Shown: one piece after another, positions 1-9,888 of the stretch | How positions within the stretch are numbered: position 1 is the stretch's first letter | How the letters are laid out: each line of letters opens with the position of its first letter | From: DATBVX01 sp963724625 | GTDB taxonomy: Bacteria > Pseudomonadota > Gammaproteobacteria > Steroidobacterales > Steroidobacteraceae | Reading direction: 5' to 3' | Assembly: GCA_963724625.1 (NCBI GenBank) | Contig: CAVRVO010000029.1 | Coordinates: 372,001-436,000, forward strand | Length of the DNA: 64,000 bases | Program-made: the position numbers and the translations under genes | The notes under the pieces: model-generated | What the model was told of the DNA's origin: nothing | Databases searched by the model: none | Seen by the model: the letters and a program-made list of their open reading frames with translations, nothing else

Positions 1-261
1 CGCGGCTTCCCGGACAATGACGTTGCAGGGCAGGAGGACGCCGAGCTTGTCCTCCATCTTGAGCCCTTCATAGGCTAGCGTGGGGTTGCAGGCGCCGAGA
101 ATCCGATAGGGCGGTAGCTCCGCTCCGATCTTCGACTTCAACGTGGCACTGACGTCGATATCGGTGAGCACTCCGAAACCCTCGGCCTTGAGCCGCTCGA
201 TGACTTGCGCGACGACCTGGTCAAAAGGTTGCCGGGCGTCCTTGGCGATGTAGTAGTTCAT
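1..261 (-). CDS. DUF302 family protein, 3' end outside window
   Basis: Translation runs from ATG at 261 leftwards past the window edge, with 87 codons visible. The N-terminus MNYYIAKDA, a GFGVLTDIDV segment and an RILGACNP motif match the DUF302 domain, a small soluble domain of unknown function. The start codon overlaps the stop of the GroEL paralogue in the sequence ATGA (258-261), so translation is probably coupled. It is the last visible gene of a leftward operon with groEL, a DUF2934 gene, glgC and a phosphoribosyltransferase gene. The product is probably a stress-linked protein, inferred from context only. The family call is fairly sure; no biochemical role can be given. Confidence 0.8.
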   Translation of the reverse strand, partial: MNYYIAKDARQPFDQVVAQVIERLKAEGFGVLTDIDVSATLKSKIGAELPPYRILGACNPTLAYEGLKMEDKLGVLLPCNVIVREAA

Positions 262-1874
262 TCAACCCCCATCGGCGCACGCTCTTCGCTCTTTTCCGGC
301 TTTTCGGTAACGGTGGCTTCCGTCAACAACAGCACCCCCGCGACCGAAACCGCGTTCTCGAGCCCCAGGCGCACTACTTTGGCGGGATCGACGATCCCCG
401 CCTCGAACAGGTCGACGAATTGCTTGCGCGCGGCGTCGAAGCCGACGTTCCCCGTGCCATTCAGCATGCGATCGACGACCACGCCGCCATCGGCCGCGGA
501 ATTCTCGGCGATCTGACGCGTCGGCGCCTCGAGCGCGCGCCGCAGGATCTGCACGCCCGTGCGCTCATCGCCGCTGGTCTGCGACTCGAGAGCGGCTACC
601 GCGGGGCATATGCGCAGCAGCGCGAGACCTCCGCCTGCGACAATGCCTTCAGCGACCGCGGCCTTCGTGGAGCTGATGGCGTCATCGAGGGCATCCTTCT
701 TGGCTTTCATCTCCGACTCGGAGGGTGCGCCAACGCGGATCACAGCCACTCCGCCCGAAAGCTTGGCGAGGCGCTCTTCGAGCTTTTCCCGGTCGTAGTC
801 GCTTGTGGCCTTATCCAGCTCCTTACGGATCATTTGTATACGGCCCTGGATCGCGGCCTTGTCGCCAGCGCCGCCGATGATCGTGGTGTTGTCCTTATCG
901 ACGATCACGCGCTTGGCGCGGCCGAGCTGCGTGAGTTTGACATCTTCTAGCTTCAATCCCAGTTCCTCGGCAATCAGCTCGCCGCCCGTCAGCGTCGCGA
1001 TGTCCTGCAGCATCGCCTTGCGGCGATCACCAAAGCCCGGCGCTTTCACGGCCGCGTTCTTCAACACGCCGCGGATCTGATTGACGATCAGGGTGGCCAG
1101 CGCTTCGCCCTCGATATCCTCGGCGATGATGAGGATCGGGCGGCCGGACTTTGCCACCTGTTCGAGCAGCGGGATGATGTCCTTGAGGATGTTGAGCTTG
1201 CGATCGCAGATGAGTACGAAGGCCTCCTCGAGGATTGCCTCCATCGTATTCGTGTCGGTCACGAAGTAGGGTGAAAGGTAACCGCGGTCGAACTGCATGC
1301 CTTCGACGACTTCGAGTATCGTTTCAGTGGTCTTCGACTCCTCCACCGTGATCACGCCATCGTCGCCCACCTTCTCAATGGCATCGGCGACCAGCTCGCC
1401 GATCGTCGGATCGTTGTGTGCGGAGATCGTCGCGACCTGCGCTTTTTCCTTGCGGCTGCCGACCGGCTTGGCAAGTGTGCCCAGCGCCTTCACGGCCGCT
1501 TCGAGAGCACGATCCAACCCGCGCTTGATGTCGATCGCGCTCGCACCGGCGGCCACGTTGCGCACGCCATCGGCATAGATGGCGTGTGCAAGGATCGTCG
1601 CCGTGCTCGTGCCGTCACCGACGGCATCGCCGGTCTTCTCCGCGGCCTGCCGCAGCATCTGCGCGCCGAGGTTCTCCTCCGGATCCGCGAGCTCCATCTC
1701 CTTGGCGATCGTCACGCCGTCGTTGCAGACCACCGGTACGCCCCACTTCTTCTGAATCAGGACCGACTTGGATTTCGGTCCGAGCGTGATACGTACGGCA
1801 TCGGCGAGCTGCGTCGCACCACGCAGAACCTTCTCGCGGGCCGCCGAACCGAACAGCACCTGCCTCGCGGTCAT
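258..1874 (-). CDS. groEL: GroEL-type chaperonin paralogue without GGM tail
   Basis: A 538-residue group I chaperonin, close to the usual 540-550. It keeps the ATP-site features CNDGVTIAKE and GDGTSTAT, and apical-domain sequence such as RGYLSPYFVTD. The C-terminus ends EERAPMGVE and lacks the repeated GGM tail typical of the housekeeping GroEL, and no groES lies beside it. Both ends overlap neighbours by four bases (ATGA at 1871-1874 and 258-261), placing it inside a stress operon. Chaperonins fold proteins as double heptameric rings in the cytoplasm. This copy is probably an additional, stress-induced paralogue; whether it uses the main GroES is unknown. Confidence 0.95.
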   Translation of the reverse strand: MTARQVLFGSAAREKVLRGATQLADAVRITLGPKSKSVLIQKKWGVPVVCNDGVTIAKEMELADPEENLGAQMLRQAAEKTGDAVGDGTSTATILAHAIYADGVRNVAAGASAIDIKRGLDRALEAAVKALGTLAKPVGSRKEKAQVATISAHNDPTIGELVADAIEKVGDDGVITVEESKTTETILEVVEGMQFDRGYLSPYFVTDTNTMEAILEEAFVLICDRKLNILKDIIPLLEQVAKSGRPILIIAEDIEGEALATLIVNQIRGVLKNAAVKAPGFGDRRKAMLQDIATLTGGELIAEELGLKLEDVKLTQLGRAKRVIVDKDNTTIIGGAGDKAAIQGRIQMIRKELDKATSDYDREKLEERLAKLSGGVAVIRVGAPSESEMKAKKDALDDAISSTKAAVAEGIVAGGGLALLRICPAVAALESQTSGDERTGVQILRRALEAPTRQIAENSAADGGVVVDRMLNGTGNVGFDAARKQFVDLFEAGIVDPAKVVRLGLENAVSVAGVLLLTEATVTEKPEKSEERAPMGVE

Positions 1875-2158
1875 GCGAAGCTTCCCCTATCCACCGGGCT
1901 GACACACCCAGACGTCAGCGCCTGATCGATTTCTCGCTCGGCCGTCAGCCAATCGTCCAACTCACGGCCGGGACAGAAGCCACGACGCTCCGACCGATAG
2001 TAGGCGGCTTCGCAGATCATCGCGTGACGCTGTTCGGGCTCGATGAACGGGCTGATCGTGGCGGAATCCGGCGTGACCGCGGATGCCGTCGGGGCCAAGA
2101 CGGGCGGCACGACAGCCGAGTCCAGGCGACGCGAATGATGTTTCTTCGCTGTACTCAT
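1871..2158 (-). CDS. DUF2934 domain small protein
   Basis: A 95-residue protein. The second half (about residues 42-80) carries the pattern RHAMICEAAYYRSERRGF followed by PGRELDDWLTAEREI, which is the signature of DUF2934, a short helical domain of unknown function found beside stress genes. The first 40 residues are low-complexity, rich in Ala, Pro, Ser and Thr. It overlaps glgC upstream (ATGA at 2155-2158) and groEL downstream (ATGA at 1871-1874), so it is translated as part of that operon. No function can be assigned. Confidence 0.85.
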   Translation of the reverse strand: MSTAKKHHSRRLDSAVVPPVLAPTASAVTPDSATISPFIEPEQRHAMICEAAYYRSERRGFCPGRELDDWLTAEREIDQALTSGCVSPVDRGSFA

Positions 2159-3496
2159 GACAGTCTCTCGGTTGAAGGGGAGCTTGCGACACTAAGAGTC
2201 TGAACCCGCGGTGCACCCGCTGACCATACGCAGTTGCCCTGATCCGTCTTGCGGTCTGCGAGGGCCGGCAAGATCAACTCTTGCGGCGAAGAGCGCCCGC
2301 TTGCACCTGCAACCCACTCGCGAGTGAGCAAAGTAACCGCCGTGGACGAGTCCATGCGAGCATCGACGATCGTGCCTTCAGGAATCTGCGTCTCGCCGTC
2401 GACGATCACACGCCGCAGGAAACAATTCGCACCGATGCGCGCGCCGGGCAGAATCACACTCTCGTCGAGCACGGTATCGCGCCCGACCTGGACACGGGTT
2501 CCAAGCACGCTGTTGGTGATTTCGGCGCCGCGAACGACTACGCCTCCCGAGAGCATGGAATTGGCGACGAAGCCGCGATGACCGCGGGTGTATATCAGCT
2601 TGGCGGGCGCCAGCTGCTCGGGCGCAGTCCAGACCGGCCAATCGGGGTCATAGAGATCCATCGCCGGTGCATCGGCGAGCAGTTCCATGTGCGCTTGCCA
2701 ATAGGCATCGAGCGTACCCACGTCGCGCCAGTAACCATGTTTGCCGGACTCATCGGTGAAGGGGAACGCCCCAACGCAGTCCTCACGCACTGCTGCGGGC
2801 AGGATATCGCGGCCAAAGTCGTGTGCCGATTCGACGACGCGCGCATCCCGCGCGAGTCGCGAGGCGAGGTAGTCCGTATCGAACACGTAGATGCCCATCG
2901 AGGCGAACACTTTGCCGCCGCGGGCATCGAGGCTTGAAGGCGCGGGCTTCTCCCTGAAACTGCGGACCGAGTGCGCCGCATCGGTTCCGAGTATTCCGAA
3001 GGAGCTCAGCCTCCTCAAGTGGGACCGGAACGCAGGCGATCGTCACGTTCGCGCCACTTTGCGCGTGCTGCTCGAGCATCGGTCGGTAGTCCATCTTGTA
3101 GATGTGGTCGCCAGCCAGCAGCAAGGTGTACCTCGCACGCTGTGCGAGGATCAGGTCGAGATTCTGATAGACCGCATCGGCCGTGCCCGCGTACCAGGCG
3201 GCCTGCAAGCGCTGCTGCGCGGGCCACACGTCGACGAACTCGCCCAGCTGACGCGGCAGAAAGTTCCAGCCATTGGCGAGATGCCCGATGAGCGTCTGCG
3301 ACTTGTATTGTGTCAGCACGCCGACGCGCCGGATCTGTGAGTTGACGCAGTTCGACAACGTGAAATCGATGTTGCGAAAATGGCCGCCGAAAGGCAGCGC
3401 GGGCTTGCACTGCCGGCGTGTGAGATCTCCCAGACGCGTGCCGTTCCCGCCGGCGAGTACCACTGCGATGCTGTCGCTTGCTATTTCAGGCCGCAT
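2155..3496 (-). pseudogene. glgC: Glucose-1-phosphate adenylyltransferase GlgC, split by a one-base shift
   Basis: GlgC makes ADP-glucose from ATP and glucose 1-phosphate, the committed step of glycogen synthesis. The first frame (start near 3496, or 3517 for a slightly longer form) holds the nucleotide-binding motif VLAGGNGTRLGDLT, the LPFGGHFRNIDFTLSN segment and AGDHIYKMDY. It ends normally up to VPLEEA, then leaves frame at about 3007. The second frame resumes exactly at SSFGILGTD, continues through REKPA and HGYWRDVGTLDAYW, and has the C-terminal hexapeptide repeat domain to 2155. Removing one base near 3007 gives about 446 residues, roughly the normal length. Either the gene is broken or the base is a sequencing error. 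It is coupled to the DUF2934 gene downstream. Confidence 0.85.
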
Positions 3497-4263
3497 GGAT
3501 GATTTGCCTGATGCCATGGACGCAAGGTTCACGCTTCCCAGCAGCGGACCGCAATACGTACATGCCCCATCGCTTGTTATGCGGCGCCCTTGGCGGGTGC
3601 ACAGTGCATGCGACTGTGCGCTTCGACGCCAGAAGATGCCGGACGTCGGCGTCTTCGACCTGATCGAAGTCTTCGTACCACGCGCCAATCGCGTACAGGA
3701 ATCTTGGCGTCTGCACGATCGCGACCTGGTCGGCCTCCGCTCGGACCCGCGCTACGGCTTGCATCGGACGCGACAGGGGCCGCAACAACCACGTGATGAG
3801 CGCCCGCCTGACGCGCCGCCCGGATGGCGGCCACCATTGTGGCGCCCGTCGCGAGCCCGTCGTCGACGAGCACTACAGTCCGGCCGCGCAAATCCAGCGG
3901 CGGCAACCCCCCGCGATAGGCACGCTCGCGGCGCTCAACCTCGGCCAGCTCCCGTTGCGCAAGTCGTCCGAAATGAGCATCTAGCCAGTCTTGCCCGCCC
4001 CCGCCCGGCTCACGCACGAGGATGCCGCCCGAAGCAATCGCGCCAATCGCGAGCTCCGGCTGACCCGGCATGCCGATCTTGCGCACGACGAGGACGTCGA
4101 GTGGCGCGTGCAGCGCGTTCGCCACCTCATAAGCAATTGGCACGCCTCCCCGAGGAAGCGCGAGCACGAGAACCGGCGGCTGCAGCTTCAATTCGCGAAC
4201 GATGCGCCCCAAGGCACGGCCCGCCTGGGTCCGATCCACGAAGCCATCATTTTCACGTTCCAT
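3486..4263 (-). pseudogene. Phosphoribosyltransferase family protein, split by a one-base shift
   Basis: Starts MERENDGFVDRTQAG at 4263. Contains LALPRGGVPIAYEVA and the PRPP-binding loop VVLVDDGLATGATM, which defines type I phosphoribosyltransferases. The substrate of this stress-island subfamily is not known. The frame is lost at a CCC run (3746-3748 on the plus strand) after VVVAAPVASDAS. The shifted frame continues with the family C-terminus RAEADQVAIVQTP and YAIGAWYEDFDQ. That second frame then runs about 45 residues further than family members usually do, ending at 3486 inside the glgC start region. First gene of the leftward operon. Decay and a sequencing indel are both possible. Confidence 0.8.
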
Positions 4264-4308
4264 GTGAAGTACGCTAATCGCGAATGCGCTACGTCGCCAT
4301 TCTGGAGA

Positions 4309-4384
4309 ATACGTAGAGCCGTCCCAAACCAGCGTCGCCTTGTTGCCGGCACCAGAGCGGCCCCATGCGGTTTCTACGTATGGC
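4309..4384. promoter_or_regulatory. Paired FixJ-like sites (ATACGTAG, both orientations)
   Basis: ATACGTAG at 4309-4316 on the plus strand and its reverse complement CTACGTAT at 4374-4381. Each differs at one position from the published FixJ consensus GTAMGTAG as I remember it. They sit between the divergent phosphoribosyltransferase operon (start 4263) and the kinase gene (start 4679). Assignment to the FixJ encoded at 26818 is inference. Confidence 0.4.
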
Positions 4385-4461
4385 AGCGCGGTTGATACGA
4401 CTTTCCCGACCGCACGCCATGTGTGAGCTTGGCAGGCAGGCGACTGCGGGAGGGTAGTCGA

Positions 4462-4582
4462 ATGAAGATACAAAGCGGCAGACACGCAAACGGAACGACC
4501 GCATCTTCGATACGTGGTCATTGCGTTCATCATCGCGCTCATCCTGCTCGTGATCGCGACGGTCGCCGCCCGGGTCAGTTAA
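4462..4582 (+). pseudogene. Possible frameshifted single-TM small protein
   Basis: An ATG at 4462 follows a GGGAGGG ribosome-binding-like stretch, but its own frame gives no recognisable protein. Adding one base near 4465 would join it to a frame ending TAA at 4582. That frame encodes a charged start followed by a clear transmembrane segment, YVVIAFIIALILLVIATVAA, about 40 residues in all. The hydrophobic stretch is striking for a non-coding sequence. Evidence is limited to this pattern; it may be chance. Confidence 0.3.
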
Positions 4583-4678
4583 GCCGGGCCGATCCGCAGC
4601 GAAGCTGGGCCGGGCGCTGCGCAGGTGATTGCCGTGCAAGTGGCGAGGCGGCGGTGCGCGTCATGAGAGGAATTGACG

Positions 4679-6282
4679 GTGAGCACGGCATTTGACATCC
4701 GGGAGCTTTCGCCTGCCGCGTTTCCTCACGCGGTCACAAATCTGCGCGTCGTTGAGACGCATATTTCCTGGATCGTCCTCACCGGACACTACGCGTACAA
4801 GATCAAGAAGCCAGTGCACTACGACTTTCTCGACGCCCGAACGCTGGATCAACGTCGCGAGTTGTGCGCGGAGGAACTGCGGCTCAATCAGCGGCTCGCT
4901 CCTCATCTCTACCTGGATGTGCTCCCGGTCACGAGCGAGAACGGTCAGCTGCACATCGGAGGCAGCGGGCCGGCGCTCGAGTACGCAGTGCGCATGCATG
5001 AATTTGATCCATCCCAGGAGCTGTCGAGTCAACTCGATGCGGGCGCGGTGACTTCCGAAGACCTGACGTCACTCGCCACTTCACTCGCCGACTTTCATCG
5101 CGCTGCTGCGGTTGCCGGCCCGGACACTGCGTTCGGAGAGGTGTCCGCTGTCAGAGGTCAGGTTCTCGACAACCTGCCCGTGTTGGAACAGCACTTCGCG
5201 GCGCCCGAGGATCTCGCTTCGATTCGGCACCTCGATGAATGGCTGCAGCACTCCCTCGACTAGAGGCAGCGCCGCTCATCGCACAGCGCAAGCGGGCGGG
5301 CAACGTGCGCGAATGCCACGGCGATCTGCACGCCCGCAACATCGTGCGCTGGCGACGCCAGTGGTTGCCATTCGACTGCATCGAATTCAATCCCGATCTG
5401 CGCTGGATCGACGTGATGAGCGATGTCGCATTCCTGTTCATGGATGTCGCCGCGCACGACCGGGGGGATCTGGCGCACGTCTTCCTCAGCCGTTACATGG
5501 AAGAAACTGGCGACTATGAGGGTTTGCGCCTCCTTCCGCTGTACGCCGTCTATCGCGCGCTGGTACGCGCCAAGATCGATGCGCTCGCCGCGCAGTCCGT
5601 CTCGGCGGAGAGCGCGAAGGCATTGAACGCACGCGGCCTGCGTCGCATCAGGGTGGCCGCGGAACTCATTTCCGGCAGTCGCCCCGCGCTCCTCATCACT
5701 CATGGCGTGACGGCCTGCGGCAAATCGTGGCTCAGCGAGCGCCTTGTCCCGACTATTCAGGCGGTGCGGGTACGCTCGGACCTGGAGCGCAAGCGCCTTG
5801 CCGGTTTGCGGCCGCTCGAGCGCAGCAACTCAGGGGTGGGCGAGAAACACTACACGGCAGACGCGACTGATCGCGTCTATGGGCGCCTGGGGGAGTGCGC
5901 GAAGGCGGGTCTGGAGGCGGGATTCAAGGTCATCGTCGATGCGTCATTCCTGCGGGCCACGGAGCGCGAATGGTTTCGGGAACTGGCACAGGAGCGAGGC
6001 ATTCCGTTCATCATCCTGGCGTGCCATGCGAATCTTGCCGAGCTCCACGCTCGCCTGGAGACACGAGCCCGCGTCGGCCTCGATCCCTCCGAAGCGACTC
6101 GCGCCGTGCTGGAACATCAGCTGGCGACACAGGAAGAGCTGACCCCCGGCGAGCGCAAGTACGCGCTGACAATAGACACCAACTGGCTGCTTTCGACAGA
6201 TGCCGGAATCAAAACGGTGCAATCACGACTCGCTCCCGCGGATGCGGCGGGCAATACCCCACCGCATCCTGAAGGCCCGTGA
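4679..6282 (+). pseudogene. Two-domain APH-like/AAA kinase, split by a one-base shift
   Basis: The N-terminal part (GTG at 4679, preceded by AGAGGA) resembles the aminoglycoside-phosphotransferase-like fold, with HYAYKIKKPVHYDFLD. The frame ends at TAG 5261-5263. The next frame takes up directly with LEAAPLIAQRK, the catalytic loop ECHGDLHARNIV, and a C-terminal P-loop kinase domain with THGVTACGKSW. Adding one base near 5257-5261 restores a protein of about 534 residues, the usual size of these APH/AAA bifunctional proteins. Their natural substrate is unknown, and they are common in low-oxygen islands with USPs and Hsp20. It converges on hsp20 with a six-base gap. Broken gene or sequencing indel. 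Confidence 0.8.
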
Positions 6283-6288
6283 GCACCT

Positions 6289-6732
6289 TTACTCGACCTT
6301 GATCTGCACCGGCGAGGTCTTCTCCACTTTGGCCTTGGGCAGGTGCACGTACAGGACGCCATCCTTGCTTTCCGCACGGATCGCCTTCTGATCTACGTTG
6401 TCCGGCACCGTGAAGCTGCGGGTGAAAGACCCGTAGAAACGCTCGACCCGGTGGAGCTTTTCGTCCTTCTGCTCCTTCTCCTGCTTGCGCTCACCGGAAA
6501 TCGTGATCAGGCCATCGTCGATCGTGAGCTTGACATCCTCACGCTTGACGCCCGCGAGCTCGGCCTTGACGAGATATTCCTTCTCGCTCTCAGAAATATC
6601 CGCTGCCGGCGCCCACTCGGCGCGGGTGCCGTTTTCGTTGAACACCCGTGGCCACCGGCCCAGCATCGATGGCCCAAGCCGATCGAAGAAATCATCAATG
6701 CCCGCAAGGGGCTCCCAGCGAATGAGACTCAT
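6289..6732 (-). CDS. Hsp20/alpha-crystallin small heat-shock protein
   Basis: A 147-residue protein starting MSLIRWEPLAG. It has a complete alpha-crystallin domain (about residues 40-135) including YLVKAELAGVKREDVKLTID and GSFTRSFTVPDNVD, and a short tail ending SPVQIKVE that holds a V-x-I anchor. These ATP-independent holdases bind unfolding proteins in large oligomers. A strong Shine-Dalgarno AAAGGAGG lies just before the start, and a small perfect hairpin (CACGCA/TGCGTG, 6760-6774) sits upstream in the leader. It lies downstream of, and in the same direction as, a P-type ATPase gene, with a 165-base gap that may hold its own promoter. Confidence 0.95.
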   Translation of the reverse strand: MSLIRWEPLAGIDDFFDRLGPSMLGRWPRVFNENGTRAEWAPAADISESEKEYLVKAELAGVKREDVKLTIDDGLITISGERKQEKEQKDEKLHRVERFYGSFTRSFTVPDNVDQKAIRAESKDGVLYVHLPKAKVEKTSPVQIKVE

Positions 6733-6897
6733 AAATCAACCTCCTTTCGATCGATTCGACACGCACCTTGCGTGACCGTCTGCGTAGGATGCGCTTCAGG
6801 CGCGCGCTGCCCAATACGCACAGACCACAGGTGCGTCGCGGGAATCCCTTATCGCAACGCGGCGACTGCACTCGGGGCGCGGTCACTGCGCACAGCC

Positions 6898-9438
6898 TCA
6901 TCCCTGCCAGCGATGGTGATGAGCGCGCAGATAGCCGCCGAGCGCGACGGCGCCGCCGCCAAGAACGACGGCCGCCAGCAGCCTCAGCGGGGATGGCCGG
7001 CCGAACGCGAACGCGTCGGCTGCGGGCGGCACCGCAATCACGAGGACGAGAGCCGTCGCCGCGAACACGCTGATCCACCAGAAAGCCGCGTTTGGGCGCG
7101 ATAGCACCGTCACGAGTGAATCGTCCCGCGAACGATTGACGAGAATCAGCATCAGGTTTCCTGCTACGAGGCCTGCGAATCCCAGCGCGCGTGCCTCCGG
7201 TGGGGCGGCATACTGCAGCGCAACGCCGTAGATAAGTGCGACGGCTGCGAGGTTGGCGACGCCGAGCGCCAGGCTCCCGAGCACCATCGTGCCCGTGAAC
7301 AGGCGCTGGCGCGGATCTCGCGGTGGCCGGCGCATTAGCTCCTTGCCGCGTTGCTCGGTTTCGAAGACCAGCGAACACGCGGGATCGATCACGAACTCGA
7401 GGAACACGACATGCAGCGGGAATAGCAGCAGCGGCCAGCCGGCCAGCACCGGCAACAGGCCGATGCCCGCGAGCGGAACGTGCACCGCCAGCAAATAGCT
7501 CATGGCGTTGCGGATGTTTTCGTAGATGCGGCGGCCCACGCCGACCGCGGTGACAAGCGCAGCAAAATCGTCGTTCAGTAGCACGAGGGCTGCGGCCTCA
7601 CGAGCGACGTCCGAGCCTCGCCCTCCCATGGCGATGCCGATGTGCGCTGCCTTGAGCGCCGGCGCATCGTTCACTCCGTCGCCGGTCATGGCGACGACCT
7701 CGCCGCACGCCCGCAGTGCACGCACCAGCCTCAGCTTCTCGTCGGGCGGTGTGCGTGCGTACACGTTGACGGTGCGTACCCGCTCCGCCAATTCGGCCTC
7801 GTCAAGCATGGCGAGCTGTGCGCCGGTCAGAATCCCCGCGGATGTGTCGAGACCGATGCCCCGCGCCACGGAACGCGCTGTCGCGGCGTGATCTCCCGTG
7901 ATCATGATGACGCGAATACCAGCGCGGCGGCATTCCTCGAGCGCGGCGGGGACAGCCTCTCGAACCGGATCCGATAGTCCGATCAGGCCGCGCAATTGCA
8001 GCCCGAGATCGCCAGGTGATTCGGGCAGTGCCTCCCCGGACAATTCTCCGCTTGCGACTGCGAGCACTCGCAGGCCGTCAGCGGCGAGTTCCTCCGTCTG
8101 CCCGAGCAACCGTGCTGCAGCACCCGGCTCGAGCCGACACAGCACGGCGATTGCCTCCGGTGCGCCCTTGGCGGCCACATAAATACTGCCGTCATCGCGC
8201 CTCCAAACGTGCGTGACCGCCAGGAGCTGAGCGCTGAGCTCGTATTCACGCACCAGTGTCATCCCGCCAAGCTGCCGCGCCGCGTCGGCTATGTGTCCCT
8301 CGGCCGCGCGTACGATCGCCCGCTCCATCGGATCGAACGGGTCGATCTCACACGCGGCCAGTGCAGCGTTCAACAGTTCCTTCATGGGTGCGGTGACTTC
8401 GGGAGCCACAGCATCGAGGTGTAATCGCTGCGTTCCCTGATGTAATACCGCCACGGTCATGCGGTTTTCCGTGAGCGTGCCAGTCTTGTCCACCGCCAGC
8501 ACCGTGGCGGCACCCAGCGTTTCGATCGCCGGCATCCTGCGCGTCAAAACGCTGCGCTTGGACAGACGCCAGGCGCCCAGCGCCAGGAACACCGTGAGCA
8601 CGACCGGAAACTCTTCCGGCAGGACGCTCATGGCGAGCGTGATTCCGGCAAGAGCTCCCGCGATCCAGTCTCCGCGCAACAGCGCGTACAAAACCGCCAC
8701 CGCCAGGCACAGCAGGATTCCGCACACGGCCAGCCATTGAACGATGTGCCGGGTTTCGCGGTAGAGAGGCGTGCGTTGCGGCTGCAGCAGCTCGAGTGCG
8801 TGACCGATGCGGCCGATCTCCGTGGCAGCGCCGATCGCCGCGATCTCAGCGATACCGTGCCCGTGCACTATCAGCGTTCCTGAATACACGCACCCGTGCG
8901 ATTCGGCATGCGGCCGCGACATTTCCCTGCACTGCGGCTCCGCGTGCTTCGACACTGGCGCCGCTTCCCCGGTGAGGAGCGATTCATCCACCATGAGGTC
9001 GGTGGCCTCGCGCAGAAGTCCGTCTGCCGGCACGCGGTCACCCTCGCTCAACAGCGCGATGTCGCCACGCACGACCTCGCGCCCCGCGATGCGCTGCAGC
9101 TCGCCATCGCGCATCACGGCGGCACGCGGACTCGACAACTCGCGCAAGGCCGCCAGTGCCCGCTCGGCGCGCCGCTCCTGCAGCACTGTGATGGTGACGA
9201 CAACGACCAGCGACGAGGCAAGCACCAGCGCCTCACGCACGTTGCCCAGCAGCACGTAAAGGCCCACTGCCGCGCACAACAGCAGAAACATGGGCTCGGC
9301 GAGCAGAGACAGAATGACGCGTGCCGTGCCGGGCGCCTGCGCTGTCGGCAGGTCGTTGTAACCCTCGGCAATCAGTCGCCGCGCGGCTTCGCCGCGGGTC
9401 AGCCCGGCGTGTTTAGGCTGCGCCGCGCTGGTTCGCAT
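6898..9438 (-). CDS. P-type cation-translocating ATPase (P2-like)
   Basis: An 846-residue membrane pump. Visible elements are an N-terminal cation-ATPase domain (SAAQPKHAGLTRGEAARRLI), the actuator motif SLLTGEAAPVSK, the phosphorylation site DKTGTLTEN, the hinge motif MTGDGVNDAPALK, and an ion-site helix reading SVLPEEFPVVLTV. C-terminal membrane helices follow. The family moves Ca, Na, K or H in related members; the ion here cannot be read from the sequence. Three bases separate it from the upstream CBS-domain gene, so the two are probably co-transcribed. A second, different P-type ATPase diverges from this unit, so the island invests heavily in ion homeostasis. Confidence 0.92.
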   Translation of the reverse strand: MRTSAAQPKHAGLTRGEAARRLIAEGYNDLPTAQAPGTARVILSLLAEPMFLLLCAAVGLYVLLGNVREALVLASSLVVVVTITVLQERRAERALAALRELSSPRAAVMRDGELQRIAGREVVRGDIALLSEGDRVPADGLLREATDLMVDESLLTGEAAPVSKHAEPQCREMSRPHAESHGCVYSGTLIVHGHGIAEIAAIGAATEIGRIGHALELLQPQRTPLYRETRHIVQWLAVCGILLCLAVAVLYALLRGDWIAGALAGITLAMSVLPEEFPVVLTVFLALGAWRLSKRSVLTRRMPAIETLGAATVLAVDKTGTLTENRMTVAVLHQGTQRLHLDAVAPEVTAPMKELLNAALAACEIDPFDPMERAIVRAAEGHIADAARQLGGMTLVREYELSAQLLAVTHVWRRDDGSIYVAAKGAPEAIAVLCRLEPGAAARLLGQTEELAADGLRVLAVASGELSGEALPESPGDLGLQLRGLIGLSDPVREAVPAALEECRRAGIRVIMITGDHAATARSVARGIGLDTSAGILTGAQLAMLDEAELAERVRTVNVYARTPPDEKLRLVRALRACGEVVAMTGDGVNDAPALKAAHIGIAMGGRGSDVAREAAALVLLNDDFAALVTAVGVGRRIYENIRNAMSYLLAVHVPLAGIGLLPVLAGWPLLLFPLHVVFLEFVIDPACSLVFETEQRGKELMRRPPRDPRQRLFTGTMVLGSLALGVANLAAVALIYGVALQYAAPPEARALGFAGLVAGNLMLILVNRSRDDSLVTVLSRPNAAFWWISVFAATALVLVIAVPPAADAFAFGRPSPLRLLAAVVLGGGAVALGGYLRAHHHRWQG

Positions 9439-9441
9439 CCT

Positions 9442-9888
9442 TTAGCTGCGTTCCTGCCGGGGCTGCCGTGTGAGAAGCTGGGCCAGGCCGGCAAGTTCGC
9501 GGGCGACTTGCGCAACGAGCTCATCGGTTGATATCACGCCGACGAGCTGACCATGGGAGCTGACAACCGGAGCGCGGCGGACACCACGTGCTCGCAGTAG
9601 CTGGATGGCGTTGTCGATCGAATCCTCTTCGCTCAGGACCAGCGGATCGCCCTTCATGATGTCCTCGGCGCGCAGGCGGGGAAAGTCTGCGGATCTATCC
9701 AGTTGCGCGCGCATGAGATCGCGATCGGTGATGATCCCCGCCGCAATGTTATCGTCCATCGGGGCCTTCGTGATGACGACCATGCCGACGTGCTCATCGC
9801 GCATCAATCCGCCGATGGTCGCGAGCGAGGCGTCGGCCGGAGCGCTCACAACATCCAGACTGCAAAGCTCACCGACATTCATGCTCAT
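9442..9888 (-). CDS. Tandem CBS-domain protein
   Basis: About 148 residues from the start MSMNVGELCS, chosen because GGAGG lies at good spacing before the ATG at 9888. Two CBS domains fill the protein: the first around MRDEHVGMVVITKAP and GIITDRDLM, the second around LRARGVRRAPVVSSHG and LVGVISTDEL. Stand-alone CBS pairs bind adenine nucleotides and often modulate enzymes or transporters. Its tight spacing to the ATPase gene suggests it could regulate that pump (inference). A close paralogue lies at 18700-19155. Confidence 0.9.
   Translation of the reverse strand: MSMNVGELCSLDVVSAPADASLATIGGLMRDEHVGMVVITKAPMDDNIAAGIITDRDLMRAQLDRSADFPRLRAEDIMKGDPLVLSEEDSIDNAIQLLRARGVRRAPVVSSHGQLVGVISTDELVAQVARELAGLAQLLTRQPRQERS

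Larger units (their letters stand above)
4264..4678. other. Divergent intergenic region between phosphoribosyltransferase and kinase genes
   Basis: A 415-base stretch without a well-supported intact gene. It holds two ATACGTAG sites in opposite orientation (4309-4316 and 4374-4381), one 18-base block nearly repeated at 18620-18637, and a possible broken small membrane-peptide gene at 4462-4582. It probably carries the promoters of both flanking transcription units, but I could not identify clear -35/-10 boxes. Confidence 0.5.

Noticed and set aside
3273..4277. A 334-codon open frame on the plus strand opposite glgC and the phosphoribosyltransferase
   Set aside because: Composition is almost entirely Arg, Ala and Pro in its second half, typical of GC-rich antisense frames, and the other strand encodes two clear protein families.
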